Under the pieces are notes generated by a model. It searched no databases. It was not told where the DNA came from and worked only from the letters and a program-made list of their open reading frames with translations. From Silanimonas sp. (GTDB lineage: Bacteria; Pseudomonadota; Gammaproteobacteria; Xanthomonadales; Xanthomonadaceae), in NCBI GenBank assembly GCA_018334015.1, contig JAGXTI010000031.1, positions 1 through 64,000 of the forward strand: DNA of 64,000 bases. The letters are read 5' to 3'. The position numbers and the translations under genes are program-made. This document shows, in pieces, positions 16,540 through 24,384 of this stretch (position 1 is the first letter of the stretch; the number at the start of each line of letters is the position of its first letter).

Positions 16540-17774
16540 AGGCGTGCCAGCCGCACCCGCGTGCCGGCGCTGCCGGGCTCGGTCCAGACCAACAGGGCGG
16601 TGTCGCCGGAGGCGGCCAACCGAGGCTGACCGAGTTGCCGGCCGGGCGGTAGCCGGGTCACTTCGTGCTGGCCGACCAGGCGCCCCCCGGCATCGACTTC
16701 GGCGAGGCGGAGCACGGCATCGCCACCCTCACCGCCAACCCAGCCGACCAGGAAGCCGCCCTCCCGCCAAGGGGCGACATCGACCCGGCCCAGTACGGCC
16801 GCGCCGCTGTCGAGCAGCAGCGGGACGGCAAAGTCGGCGCCCGGTGCCGGGCGCAGGGCCAGCTTCACCTGCATCGGGCCGTTGGCCATGGTCGACCAGG
16901 CCACCGCCAGACGCTCGCCGTTGACCGCCGCCGCCGGGCCATTGACCGGACAACCGGGCATCCGCCAACCATCGACATGAACCGGCTGCGGAGCCTGCCA
17001 GCGGCCTTCGTGATTGCGCCGCACGAAAGCGATGTCGCGGATGCCCTGGGCATGGTCGCGGTAGACCGCCAGCACCTCGCCACCGTGGCGGACGAGGTCG
17101 GTCGGGCAGCAGGAGCAGGTGTCGGCATCGAGCTCGGCCAGCTCACGCGGCTGGCCGTCGCGGCCGAACACGGCAGCGCGCAGGCGCATGGCACTGCCGT
17201 GGTCGTGGCCGTGGTGATCGTGCCCGTGCGCTTCACCGTGCGGCGCCTCCTGCCCGGGCAGCGCGCCGGCATCGAGCCAGACCAGCAAGGCACGGTCCTC
17301 GCCATCGGCCAGCAGGGCGGCGAAGCCACGCTGCCCGGCCGGCTCGCGGGCATCGACGCGGACGGGCGCCGACCAGCTGGCCCCGCCGTCGGTGGAGCGC
17401 TGCAGATGGATGTCGGTGGCCCCGGGCGAACGCGCCGAGCGGCGCAGGGTGAATCCGACCCAGTCGCCGTTGTCGAGCACGGCGAGGCTCGGGAAATCCG
17501 CCCAATTGAGGAACCAGTCACGGCCGTGGGCGAGGTCGGCGCGCATTTCGGGCACGTCGGCACCGGCGGCGAGGCGCGCCACCCGCAGCCGGGCGTACTC
17601 GCCCTCGCGCTGCTGCCAGTTGAGCAGGAAGCCGCCCTCGGGCAGCGCCGTCACGGAAGGTTGGGCGCTGCCCTTGCCGGGGGTCCAGGCCAAGGGCTCG
17701 ACCCGCAGGGCGGAGGCCGTGGGCGCCAGCAGCAGGGCGATCGAGGCGAACAAGGCGAAACGAACAGCAAGCAC
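16494..17774 (-). CDS. Secreted BNR-repeat (sialidase-like) protein with His-rich insert
   Basis: 426 residues with a signal peptide (MLAVRFALFASIALLLAPTASA). The body is a predicted six-bladed propeller with Asp-box sequences, e.g. LQRSTDGGASWSAPVRV, as in exo-sialidases and photosystem-like BNR proteins. The catalytic residues of true sialidases are not evident, so enzymatic activity is not claimed. Two unusual parts are a loop GEAHGHDHHGHDHG and a Cys cluster DTCSCCPTD, both suited to binding a transition metal such as copper or zinc. It follows the HAD phosphatase gene by 3 bp and is likely co-transcribed. Confidence 0.78.
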   Translation of the reverse strand: MLAVRFALFASIALLLAPTASALRVEPLAWTPGKGSAQPSVTALPEGGFLLNWQQREGEYARLRVARLAAGADVPEMRADLAHGRDWFLNWADFPSLAVLDNGDWVGFTLRRSARSPGATDIHLQRSTDGGASWSAPVRVDAREPAGQRGFAALLADGEDRALLVWLDAGALPGQEAPHGEAHGHDHHGHDHGSAMRLRAAVFGRDGQPRELAELDADTCSCCPTDLVRHGGEVLAVYRDHAQGIRDIAFVRRNHEGRWQAPQPVHVDGWRMPGCPVNGPAAAVNGERLAVAWSTMANGPMQVKLALRPAPGADFAVPLLLDSGAAVLGRVDVAPWREGGFLVGWVGGEGGDAVLRLAEVDAGGRLVGQHEVTRLPPGRQLGQPRLAASGDTALLVWTEPGSAGTRVRLARLQNREQDQPSIRPSR

Positions 17775-17777
17775 GGC

Positions 17778-18485
17778 TCAGCTCCAGTCCGCCAGCACCG
17801 CCGGCACCGCGTCAAGGCGCGCCACCGAGGCGAAGCGCGGGTGCGCCGGATCGATCTCGGCCTGCTCCAAGGCCCAGATGAGCGGATAGGGCACATGGAT
17901 GCCCCAGCCGCCCAGCGCCAGCACCGGCGCGATGTCGGATTTCTGCGAATTGCCGACCATCGCAAAGCCTGCCGGCGCGGTGCCGAACTCGGCCAGCAGG
18001 CGGGCGTAACTGCGCTCGTCCTTCTCGCTGACGATCTCGATGCGCTGGAACAGGTCGGCCAGCCCCGACTCGGCAACCTTGCGCTCCTGGTGGAACAGAT
18101 CGCCCTTGGTGATCAGCACCACGCGGTGCGTCGCCGCCACCGCCTCGACGGCGACACGCACGCCGGGCAGCAGCTCGACCGGGTGCTGCAGGATGGCCTT
18201 GCCCAGGGCCACGATGCGGTGCAGGTCGGCGGCACTGATGCGCTCGGCGGTGAGCGCGATGGCGGTCTCGATCATCGACAACGTCATGCCCTTGGCGCCG
18301 TAGCCGAAAAGCCTGATGTTCGCGCGCTCGGTGGCCAGCAGACGTTCGTGCAGGTCGGCGTCGGCGAGGTCGAGGTAGCCGCCCAGGATGCGTTCGAACT
18401 CGACATGCGCGGCCTGGAACCAGGTCTCGCTGTGCCAGAGGGTGTCGTCGGCGTCGAAACCGACCAGATCGATGACGGCGGGCAT
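17778..18485 (-). CDS. HAD-superfamily hydrolase
   Basis: 235 residues from the ATG at 18485. HAD motif I is DLVGFDADDTLWHSE (Asp nucleophile and Asp+2), motif II lies in RVVLITKGD, the motif III Lys is in ERKVAESGL, and motif IV is FAMVGNSQKSDIAPVLALG. Motif IV has Asn-Ser-x-x-Ser-Asp in place of the usual Gly-Asp-x-x-x-Asp, as in a subset of Cof/YjjG-like phosphatases. The substrate is unknown. It is divergent from the monooxygenase, with only 46 bp between start codons. Confidence 0.87.
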   Translation of the reverse strand: MPAVIDLVGFDADDTLWHSETWFQAAHVEFERILGGYLDLADADLHERLLATERANIRLFGYGAKGMTLSMIETAIALTAERISAADLHRIVALGKAILQHPVELLPGVRVAVEAVAATHRVVLITKGDLFHQERKVAESGLADLFQRIEIVSEKDERSYARLLAEFGTAPAGFAMVGNSQKSDIAPVLALGGWGIHVPYPLIWALEQAEIDPAHPRFASVARLDAVPAVLADWS

Positions 18486-18531
18486 GGGGCCATATTGGCG
18501 CGGAACCGGCGCGCAGTGTAAATCGGTGGGC

Positions 18532-20004
18532 ATGGAGCTTCCCCGCGAATCCCGGCATCGCCTTGTCGTGCTCGGTGCCGGCATGTCCGGCCTGTGCATG
18601 GGCGTGCGCCTGAAGCGCAGCGGCATCGACGACTTCCTCATCCTCGAAAAACAGGCCGGCCTCGGCGGCACCTGGTGGGACACCCGCTACCCCGGCGCCC
18701 AAGTCGATGTGCCGGCCCCGGCCTACGCTTTTTCCTTCGCGCCGAACCCCGACTGGTCGCGGCGCTTCGCCACCGCCGCCGAGATCCAGCGCTACCAGCA
18801 GGCCCTGGCGGAACGCGAGGGCCTGCTCCCGCACCTGCGTTTCGGCCAGACCCTGGTCGCGGCGCACTGGGACACTGTGGCCGCCGAATGGCGGCTGCAC
18901 ACCGCCGCCGGGGCCGTGCTGCGCGCCCGCTGGTTCGTCTGCAGCACCGGGCCGCTCAGTCCGCCGCGCTGGCCCGAGTTCCCCGGACTCGACAGCTTCG
19001 CCGGACCGCGCCTGCATTCGGCGCGCTGGGACGAGACGGTGCCGATCGAGGGCCGGCGGGTCGGTGTGATCGGTACCGCCTCCAGTGCCGCGCAACTGAT
19101 CCCGCCCCTGGCCGAACGCGCCGCCTCCTTGACGGTGTTCCAGCGCAGCGCCAACTGGGTGCTGCCACGACTGGACCGCCGCTACCGCACCACCGACCGC
19201 TGGCTGGCCCGTCGGCCGCTCTGGGCAGGCTTGGCACGGCAGGGCTGGATCGGGCTGCTCGAACAGGTGCGCAAGGGTTTCGATGCCGGCCATCCGGTGC
19301 GCTACCTGCTGCTGGCGCTGGCGCACGGTCTGCGCCATTGGCAGGTGCGCGATCCGGTGCTGCGGGCCGCGCTGGCACCGCAGTACCCGCTCGGCTGCAA
19401 GCGCCTGATCTTTTCCAACAACTACTACCCGGCGCTGGCACGGCCGAACGTGCGTCTGGAGACCACGCCGATCGCCGCCGTCCAAGCCGGCGGCCTGCGC
19501 CTTGCCGACGGCCGCGAACACGCCCTCGATGTGCTGGTCTGCGCCACCGGCTTCGACACCGGCCGGCCGCTTTCCGCGATCTCGATCCGGGGCCGCGATG
19601 GGCGGGGCCTCGATGCCGCCTGGGCCGATGGCGCTCAGGCCCATCACGGCATCAGCGTGGCCGGCTTTCCCAACCTGTTCCTGCTGCTCGGGCCGAACAC
19701 CGCCACCGGCCACACCAGCACCCTGCCCTTCATCGAGGCGGCGGTCGAGCACATCCTCGCCTGCATGGCCCGCACCGAGGCCGCCGGAGCACGCGCCATC
19801 GAAGTCGAAGCCGAGGCCATGGCCGCGCACAACGCGGCGCTGCAGGCGCGGCTTGCCGGTTCGGTCTGGAGCCAGTGCCAGAGCTGGTACCGCGCCGCCA
19901 ACGGCCGCATCGTCGCCCTGTTTCCCGGCGGCTCGGCCGACTACGTGGCGGCGGTACGGGTGCCGCGCACGACCGACTACCGCCTGCACCGGGATCAGGA
20001 ATGA
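18532..20004 (+). CDS. Flavin-containing monooxygenase, Baeyer-Villiger type
   Basis: 490 residues. Two Rossmann motifs are present: VVLGAGMSGLCMGVRLKRSG for FAD at the N-terminus and VGVIGTASSAAQLIPPLAE for NADPH mid-protein. GGTWWDTRYPGAQVDVPAP follows the FAD motif as in cyclohexanone-type enzymes. The type I BVMO fingerprint Phe-x-Gly-x-x-x-His-x-x-x-Trp-Asp is met by FAGPRLHSARWD. It would insert oxygen next to a ketone or oxidise a hydrophobic amine or acid; the substrate is unknown. The start is the ATG at 18532, with a GTG two codons earlier possible. The frame stays open after the TGA (see findings). Confidence 0.9.
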   Translation: MELPRESRHRLVVLGAGMSGLCMGVRLKRSGIDDFLILEKQAGLGGTWWDTRYPGAQVDVPAPAYAFSFAPNPDWSRRFATAAEIQRYQQALAEREGLLPHLRFGQTLVAAHWDTVAAEWRLHTAAGAVLRARWFVCSTGPLSPPRWPEFPGLDSFAGPRLHSARWDETVPIEGRRVGVIGTASSAAQLIPPLAERAASLTVFQRSANWVLPRLDRRYRTTDRWLARRPLWAGLARQGWIGLLEQVRKGFDAGHPVRYLLLALAHGLRHWQVRDPVLRAALAPQYPLGCKRLIFSNNYYPALARPNVRLETTPIAAVQAGGLRLADGREHALDVLVCATGFDTGRPLSAISIRGRDGRGLDAAWADGAQAHHGISVAGFPNLFLLLGPNTATGHTSTLPFIEAAVEHILACMARTEAAGARAIEVEAEAMAAHNAALQARLAGSVWSQCQSWYRAANGRIVALFPGGSADYVAAVRVPRTTDYRLHRDQE

Positions 20005-20164
20005 AAGCCTCACACCGATTTCCGTGGGCTGGCGCAGGATGCCCTGCGCGCCCGCGGCTACCTGGTGCTGGCCCCCGGCGAGACGCGACCGCCAGCCTCC
20101 CCGGTTCAGCCGATTTCGGGGCTTCTGCGCTAAGGTTCGGGGCACACCCTACCGGCCCCACCCC

Positions 20165-20470
20165 ATGCGCCTTGCCCTCGTTCTCCTGCTCGCCACCGCC
20201 CCCGGCCTTGCCCTGGCCGATTGGACCACCGTCGAAGGCACCGTCGAGCGGGTCTGGGAAGACGGCCTGAGCCTCAAAGTCGGCAACGACTCGGTGCGCG
20301 TCGACACTTGGGCGGTCTGTGGCGACGCCACGCCGCTTTACATCCGCGTCGGTGACCGCCTAAGCATCGAAGGCGACCGCGAGCTGGTGTCGCTGGACGC
20401 GGCGCGGATCACCGGCGCCGACGGCCGCATGCCCTGCCAGGGTGCCGAACCCGCGCGCGACGAGCGCTGA
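20165..20470 (+). CDS. Small secreted OB-fold-like protein
   Basis: 101 residues with a clear signal peptide (MRLALVLLLATAPGLALA, cut before DWTTVEG). The mature part (about 80 residues) alternates beta strands: TVEGTVERVWEDGLSLKVGN, VRVDTWAVCGDAT, RVGDRLSIEGDRE. This suggests a periplasmic bacterial OB-fold of the kind seen in small DUF-type proteins; no enzyme motif is seen. One Cys in WAVCGD and another near the C-terminus could form a disulfide. Codons 44-59 are also found as a 48-bp near-copy at 23671-23718, on the far side of the restriction island. Confidence 0.72.
   Translation: MRLALVLLLATAPGLALADWTTVEGTVERVWEDGLSLKVGNDSVRVDTWAVCGDATPLYIRVGDRLSIEGDRELVSLDAARITGADGRMPCQGAEPARDER
20295..20342 (+). 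repeat. Left copy of 48-bp repeat flanking the restriction island
   Basis: 46 of 48 bases match 23671-23718 in the same orientation. The two differences are a silent ACT/ACC and a GTC/ATC change (Val to Ile), so the far copy looks like a fragment of a homologous allele rather than a fresh duplication. This copy is inside the intact OB-fold gene and contains a GTCGAC at 20300-20305; the other copy has ATCGAC. Confidence 0.9.
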
Positions 20471-20513
20471 TCGGCGGCGGGAATCGCGAAAAGAGAAAAT
20501 CCATCCATCGGCG

Positions 20514-20528
20514 TGTTGACACTCAACA
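20514..20528. promoter_or_regulatory. Palindrome with embedded TTGACA upstream of the restriction gene
   Basis: TGTTGACACTCAACA is a perfect 6-3-6 inverted repeat that contains a consensus -35 (TTGACA, 20516-20521). It lies about 140 bp before the restriction gene in the 193-bp region 20471-20663, which holds no ORF. It could be an operator controlling the island; no regulator gene for it is recognised, and a good -10 at 17 nt spacing was not found. Confidence 0.35.
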
Positions 20529-20663
20529 TCATGCACTGGCTGTCGCGGCTCCTGTAGACTCGTGCCGAGGCGCGTGCCGCCGGACAACAGCAGGTAGCGA
20601 ACGGCGCTACACGCCGTCGCTGGTGCTGAGCGGCCGGTGTGCTAACTGGAGACCGCACAGCGC

Positions 20664-21629
20664 ATGGCAGTCAATCGAGACAAGCCGGGCAGATGGAAGG
20701 CCGACGTCGCGGCGTCAGTCGACATGTACAACGACTGGTTCATGAGGTTCGCGCCGAAGGCCTTCCGCGAAACGCGTGTTCAGACTACCAAGGACGTCGA
20801 ATCAACCCTGCGCTCGACCGATAACCTCGCGAACATACAGCCCGCGATGATGCGACAGCATCCGGAGATCCTTCCGACGCTCCGCATGTCGACCTGCCCG
20901 CCTCTCGCGGTTGATCGCCTCATCGGTCTCGCGGGCGTATCGAGTACGCTCGTAAAGTGCATGGAGATCGAGAAGAAGCTCCCCGCGCGCATGACGCAAG
21001 CGGCGACCGACAAGGAACTCGCCCGCATCGCCGCAATCATCGAGAAGATGGCCGACCCCGACATTTTTGTCTGGCTCTCGCGCAAGAGCCAACCGGCGAC
21101 CGAGCCCGAAATCCACAGAGCCGCCACTATCGTCGCGGACCGGCTCTGCGGTGCGGTCGCCAACCCCATCATCCGCAACGCTCAGGAGCAGCGGCAGCTC
21201 GCGGCTATCAAGAACTGGCTTGAGGCGCGTGGCTATAAACAACTCATGACTGGCGACGGGGTAAAGTTCGACGCCATGCCACCCGGAACATTCAGCTTCC
21301 GAATGAACGTACCGGTGAAACTCGAAGGTGGCGCCAAGTCCGTCAACATCCCCATCGATGCCGCCATTAACCCCAGGACGGCCAAGAAAAGCGGCTTCCC
21401 GGTGTTCTTCGAGGCGAAGTCTGCTGGTGATTTCGCAAACACCAACAAACGCCGCAAAGAAGAGGCTATGAAGATGACTCAGCTTCGGAGCACGTACGGA
21501 AAGAAGGTGCAGTTCAACCTGTTCCTCTGCGGATACTTCGACAGCGGGTATCTGGGATACGAGGCCGCCGAAGGCATTGACTGGGTTTGGGAGCACCGCA
21601 TCGACGACCTCACGAGATTCGGACTCTGA
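20664..21629 (+). CDS. Type II restriction endonuclease, XamI family
   Basis: 321 residues. The N-terminus, MAVNRDKPGRWKADVAASVD followed by MYNDWFMRFAPKAFRETR, is characteristic of the XamI nuclease family, whose prototype recognises GTCGAC. A candidate nuclease core lies in the C-terminal third: NIPIDAAINP then FPVFFEAKSAGDFANT, which fits the Asp-x(n)-Glu-x-Lys pattern of PD-(D/E)XK enzymes. It should cut unmodified foreign DNA. The methyltransferase follows 2 bp after the stop. Codon use is richer in A/T-ending codons than in the flanking chromosome, supporting acquisition by transfer. Confidence 0.88.
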   Translation: MAVNRDKPGRWKADVAASVDMYNDWFMRFAPKAFRETRVQTTKDVESTLRSTDNLANIQPAMMRQHPEILPTLRMSTCPPLAVDRLIGLAGVSSTLVKCMEIEKKLPARMTQAATDKELARIAAIIEKMADPDIFVWLSRKSQPATEPEIHRAATIVADRLCGAVANPIIRNAQEQRQLAAIKNWLEARGYKQLMTGDGVKFDAMPPGTFSFRMNVPVKLEGGAKSVNIPIDAAINPRTAKKSGFPVFFEAKSAGDFANTNKRRKEEAMKMTQLRSTYGKKVQFNLFLCGYFDSGYLGYEAAEGIDWVWEHRIDDLTRFGL

Positions 21630-21631
21630 AC

Positions 21632-23206
21632 ATGTCCGGCATCATCGCAGCCAAAGAGCAGGTGCGCCTCACCCTACAGGCTTCTCTTGATGCGGAGAAG
21701 TCCCATGACGAGCGTAACCGCCTCGGCCAGTTCGCCACCCCCTCGGGCCTCGCCGAGGATATCGTGCGCTACGCCGTGGCCCTTCTGCCTCCGGCCGTGA
21801 AGGTCCAATTCCTCGACCCTGCCTTCGGTACAGGTTCGTTCTACTCGGCTCTTCTAAGAGTTGTTCCAAAAGAACGCATTGCCGAAGCGCTCGGTTTCGA
21901 GATCGATTCTCACTACGGCGAACCGGCGAGGAAACTTTGGAAGGGCACGGGCCTGGTGCTGACACTCGCCGACTTCACGGACGAAGAGCCAATGCCTCGT
22001 ATCAACGTGCTTATCTGCAATCCGCCTTACGTGCGTCATCACCACCTGCACAACGGCGACAAGACGCGCCTGCAGGCCCGCACGCAGCAGGCCAGCGGTA
22101 TGAAAATCAGCGGCCTCGCAGGTCTTTATTGCCACTTCCTGGGGTTGACTCACGCCTGGATGGCTGAGGGCGGCGTTGCCGGTTGGCTCATCCCGAGCGA
22201 GTTCATGGACGTGAACTACGGCCAAGCGGTGAAGCGGTATCTCCTCGACCGAGTGACGCTCCTGCACATCCACCGCTTCGATCCGACCGATGTACAGTTC
22301 GCCGACGCCCTCGTCTCCTCGGCCATCGTCTGGTTTCGAAATGAGCGCCCCCCTGCCGACCACGAAGTGAAATTCACCTTCGGCGGCACACTCTTCGAGC
22401 CGAGAATCACCCGCTTCATCCCAGCCCGCGCTCTTGCGCGCGAACCAAAGTGGACCCGCTTCCCCCTTGCCGATGTGCGTAGCCGCTCGGACATCCCGAC
22501 GCTCTCGGACTACTTCAGAGTCAAGCGTGGTATCGCCACGGGCGACAACAATTTCTTCATTCTCCCTGAGAAGGAGATCGCTGCACGCGGCCTGCCCATG
22601 GAAGTGTTCACACCGATCCTTCCAAGTCCACGGCACCTGGCGCAAGATGAAGTAAAGGCCCGAAAAGACGGCTCTCCCGACATCGACCACCGGCTCTTTC
22701 TGCTCGACACGAAACTTCCCGAGGAGGAAATCCATAGGCGCTACCCAGCCCTCGCCGCCTATTTGGAGGAGGGGAAGGCAAAGGGCTTACCGGAACGGTA
22801 TCTCTGTACACATCGTAGTCTCTGGTACGGGCAGGAGGACCGGCCACCCGCACCAATGGTCTGCACGTATCTTGGACGCGGCGACGCCAAGAGCGGCAGG
22901 CCTTTTCGATTCATCCTCAACGGTTCGCACGCCACGGTGGCGAACGTGTACTTGGCGCTGTATCCGACACCGCTGATGGCTCGTGAAATGGATCGGGACC
23001 CAAATCTTCTGCGCAAGGTCTGGAGTGCACTGAATGAGTTGCCTCCTGAGGTTCTACTTGGCGAGGGCCGCGTCTATGGAGGGGGGTTGCACAAACTAGA
23101 GCCGCGCGAGCTTAGCAATGTACCAGCCGCATTCATCACGGACCTCTTGCCACACACCACCGAAATACCGAGAACAAAGCAACTCGGGCTCTTTGCCGAA
23201 ACATGA
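21632..23206 (+). CDS. DNA adenine N6-methyltransferase of the type II R-M system
   Basis: 524 residues. An N-terminal RNRLGQFATPSGLAEDIVRY is followed by the SAM-binding motif FLDPAFGTGSFYSALL, the acidic GFEID of motif II, and the catalytic motif IV NPPYVRHHH (Asn-Pro-Pro-Tyr), which marks N6-adenine methylation. The C-terminal half is a target-recognition region of the gamma-class/Eco57I-like type. It should protect the same site as the nuclease, predicted GTCGAC by family. The ATG at 21632 lies 2 bp after the endonuclease stop, so the order R then M is in one transcript; no separate M promoter was identified. Confidence 0.93.
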   Translation: MSGIIAAKEQVRLTLQASLDAEKSHDERNRLGQFATPSGLAEDIVRYAVALLPPAVKVQFLDPAFGTGSFYSALLRVVPKERIAEALGFEIDSHYGEPARKLWKGTGLVLTLADFTDEEPMPRINVLICNPPYVRHHHLHNGDKTRLQARTQQASGMKISGLAGLYCHFLGLTHAWMAEGGVAGWLIPSEFMDVNYGQAVKRYLLDRVTLLHIHRFDPTDVQFADALVSSAIVWFRNERPPADHEVKFTFGGTLFEPRITRFIPARALAREPKWTRFPLADVRSRSDIPTLSDYFRVKRGIATGDNNFFILPEKEIAARGLPMEVFTPILPSPRHLAQDEVKARKDGSPDIDHRLFLLDTKLPEEEIHRRYPALAAYLEEGKAKGLPERYLCTHRSLWYGQEDRPPAPMVCTYLGRGDAKSGRPFRFILNGSHATVANVYLALYPTPLMAREMDRDPNLLRKVWSALNELPPEVLLGEGRVYGGGLHKLEPRELSNVPAAFITDLLPHTTEIPRTKQLGLFAET

Positions 23207-24375
23207 AGCCCGGCGAGTTCAACTCCGACGGAGTTGAACTCGCCAGCCAAAGCCGCATCACGGCGCAGTTTGATTCTAACAGCTGGTTCCATTGAATTCC
23301 TCGCGACACATTCTCGCGGGCGCCGAATGAACGAGGAGGCACTGTGGCAGCCAGGATTGACATTGATGGCCTCACCGAAGCGGAGCTGATCGACCTGAAC
23401 AATCGAGTCGTCGAAAGGCTGCGTTTCTTGCATCAGGCCCGGGCTCACTCCCGGATGCTGGAGTTCTCGGTCGGTGATCGAGTCTCGTTCCAGCCCGATG
23501 GTAGGGAGCCGGTTTTGGGCGTGCTCACTCGCTACAACAGGAAGACGGTTACGGTCATCACCGAGCAAGGGCAGCGGTGGAACGTCTCGCCCGGTGCGCT
23601 GAGGATGGTCAAAGACATCGGGGCAGCTTCCGATGGTCCAAGCCTCGTCGAACTCCGCAAGAAGTGATTTTGCGCATCGACACCTGGGCGGTCTGTGGCG
23701 ACGCCACGCCGCTTTACAGACCGGGCGCGGCTCAGGGGCGTGCGGGTCGCGGTCCGGCAGTTCGGTCTCCTCCCCGAACTCGTAGGGCGCGGCAAGGCCG
23801 GGATGCGCGTGCCGGCGCAGCCCCGGCGGCGGCCAAGCCTCCTGTGGCCAGCGCGTGCCGAGCAGCCGCGTGCGCCCCACCCGCTGGATCCGCACCCGGT
23901 TGCGCTGGTTGCCGCCGATCACGTGCCAAGCCTCGGCGTCTTCGGCCCAGATGAACCCCGTATGGCCAAAGGGGCTCCGGGGATGCCAGAGCCAGAAGAC
24001 GGCGAGCGCCCCCACCTGCGGTGCGCAGGGGCGGCCGTAGCCGAGCCAGGGCCGCGCCCGCATCGAAAGCCAGGGCGGGCGTGTCCGCGGATAGGCGGTC
24101 GTGAGGCAGTGACGCACGAAGAGCCCGCACCAGGCGACGTCGAGGGGCTGGCACCGGTCGAGCCATACCGCCGCCCGCAGAAGGCGCAAGGCCCGCACCG
24201 CCGCCGGCGCGCGTTCACCCGGCACGCGTGCGTGCTCGCCCGCCTCGATCGCGCTGTCGCCCGCCTCGACGAGCCGGACCGCCTCGGCAAGCCAGGGCAT
24301 GCCGGGCGGCACCGGGAGCGCGACCGGCCCCAGTCCCGTCGGCAGGCCAGGGGCGGGATCGCGCCGTCGCCACAT
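23074..24375 (-). CDS. TIGR02594-type cell-wall hydrolase with a 3' end fused into the island
   Basis: The first about 180 residues form a complete CHAP/NlpC-like domain: MPWLAEAVRLVEAGD, the nucleophile Cys83 in VAWCGLFVRHCL, His138 in SPFGHTGFIW, then VIGGNQRNRVRI and LLGTRWP at 173-177. This matches the TIGR02594 peptidoglycan-hydrolase-like family, often linked to phage or lysis functions. Residues 1-219 read normal sequence. From residue 220 (base 23718) the frame runs antisense through the flanking repeat, the accessory gene and the methyltransferase 3' end until a stop at 23074. The native stop was therefore probably lost when the island inserted. No signal peptide is seen. Confidence 0.72.
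   Translation of the reverse strand: MWRRRDPAPGLPTGLGPVALPVPPGMPWLAEAVRLVEAGDSAIEAGEHARVPGERAPAAVRALRLLRAAVWLDRCQPLDVAWCGLFVRHCLTTAYPRTRPPWLSMRARPWLGYGRPCAPQVGALAVFWLWHPRSPFGHTGFIWAEDAEAWHVIGGNQRNRVRIQRVGRTRLLGTRWPQEAWPPPGLRRHAHPGLAAPYEFGEETELPDRDPHAPEPRPVCKAAWRRHRPPRCRCAKSLLAEFDEAWTIGSCPDVFDHPQRTGRDVPPLPLLGDDRNRLPVVASEHAQNRLPTIGLERDSITDRELQHPGVSPGLMQETQPFDDSIVQVDQLRFGEAINVNPGCHSASSFIRRPRECVARNSMEPAVRIKLRRDAALAGEFNSVGVELAGLHVSAKSPSCFVLGISVVCGKRSVMNAAGTLLSSRGSSLCNPPP
23212..23244. terminator. Perfect 15-bp hairpin after the methyltransferase
   Basis: GGCGAGTTCAACTCC (23212-23226) pairs perfectly with GGAGTTGAACTCGCC (23230-23244) around a GAC loop. There is no T run, so it may be a factor-assisted or bidirectional end signal, or a mobile hairpin. 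Related GTTGAACTC elements lie at 221-236 and 28608-28640. Confidence 0.6.
23344..23667 (+). CDS. Small SH3/KOW-like accessory protein of the island
   Basis: 107 residues from a GTG start with a strong AGGAGG ribosome site 6 nt upstream. The N-terminal half is helical (DIDGLTEAELIDLNNRVVER). The C-terminal half is a beta-rich SH3/KOW-like segment: FSVGDRVSFQPDGREPVLGV, TRYNRKTVTVITEQGQRWNV. I know similar small proteins only as conserved hypotheticals near mobile or defence genes; the fold suggests nucleic-acid or protein binding. It is the last gene of the island, 3 nt before the right flanking repeat (23671-23718). The full anti-Shine-Dalgarno match is unusual for this window. Confidence 0.75.
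   Translation: MAARIDIDGLTEAELIDLNNRVVERLRFLHQARAHSRMLEFSVGDRVSFQPDGREPVLGVLTRYNRKTVTVITEQGQRWNVSPGALRMVKDIGAASDGPSLVELRKK
23671..23718 (+). repeat. Right copy of 48-bp repeat, orphan 16-codon fragment of the OB-fold gene
   Basis: This encodes VRIDTWAVCGDATPLY in the same frame as the intact gene at 20165-20470. Upstream and downstream codons are missing on both sides. It marks the right junction of the restriction island and lies antisense within the extended reading frame of the TIGR02594-type gene. Confidence 0.88.
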
Positions 24376-24384
24376 ATCGCCCGC

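Noticed and set aside
16665-18521. 618-codon plus-strand frame opposite the BNR and HAD genes
   Set aside because: Antisense shadow; the minus-strand genes have a signal peptide and HAD motifs.
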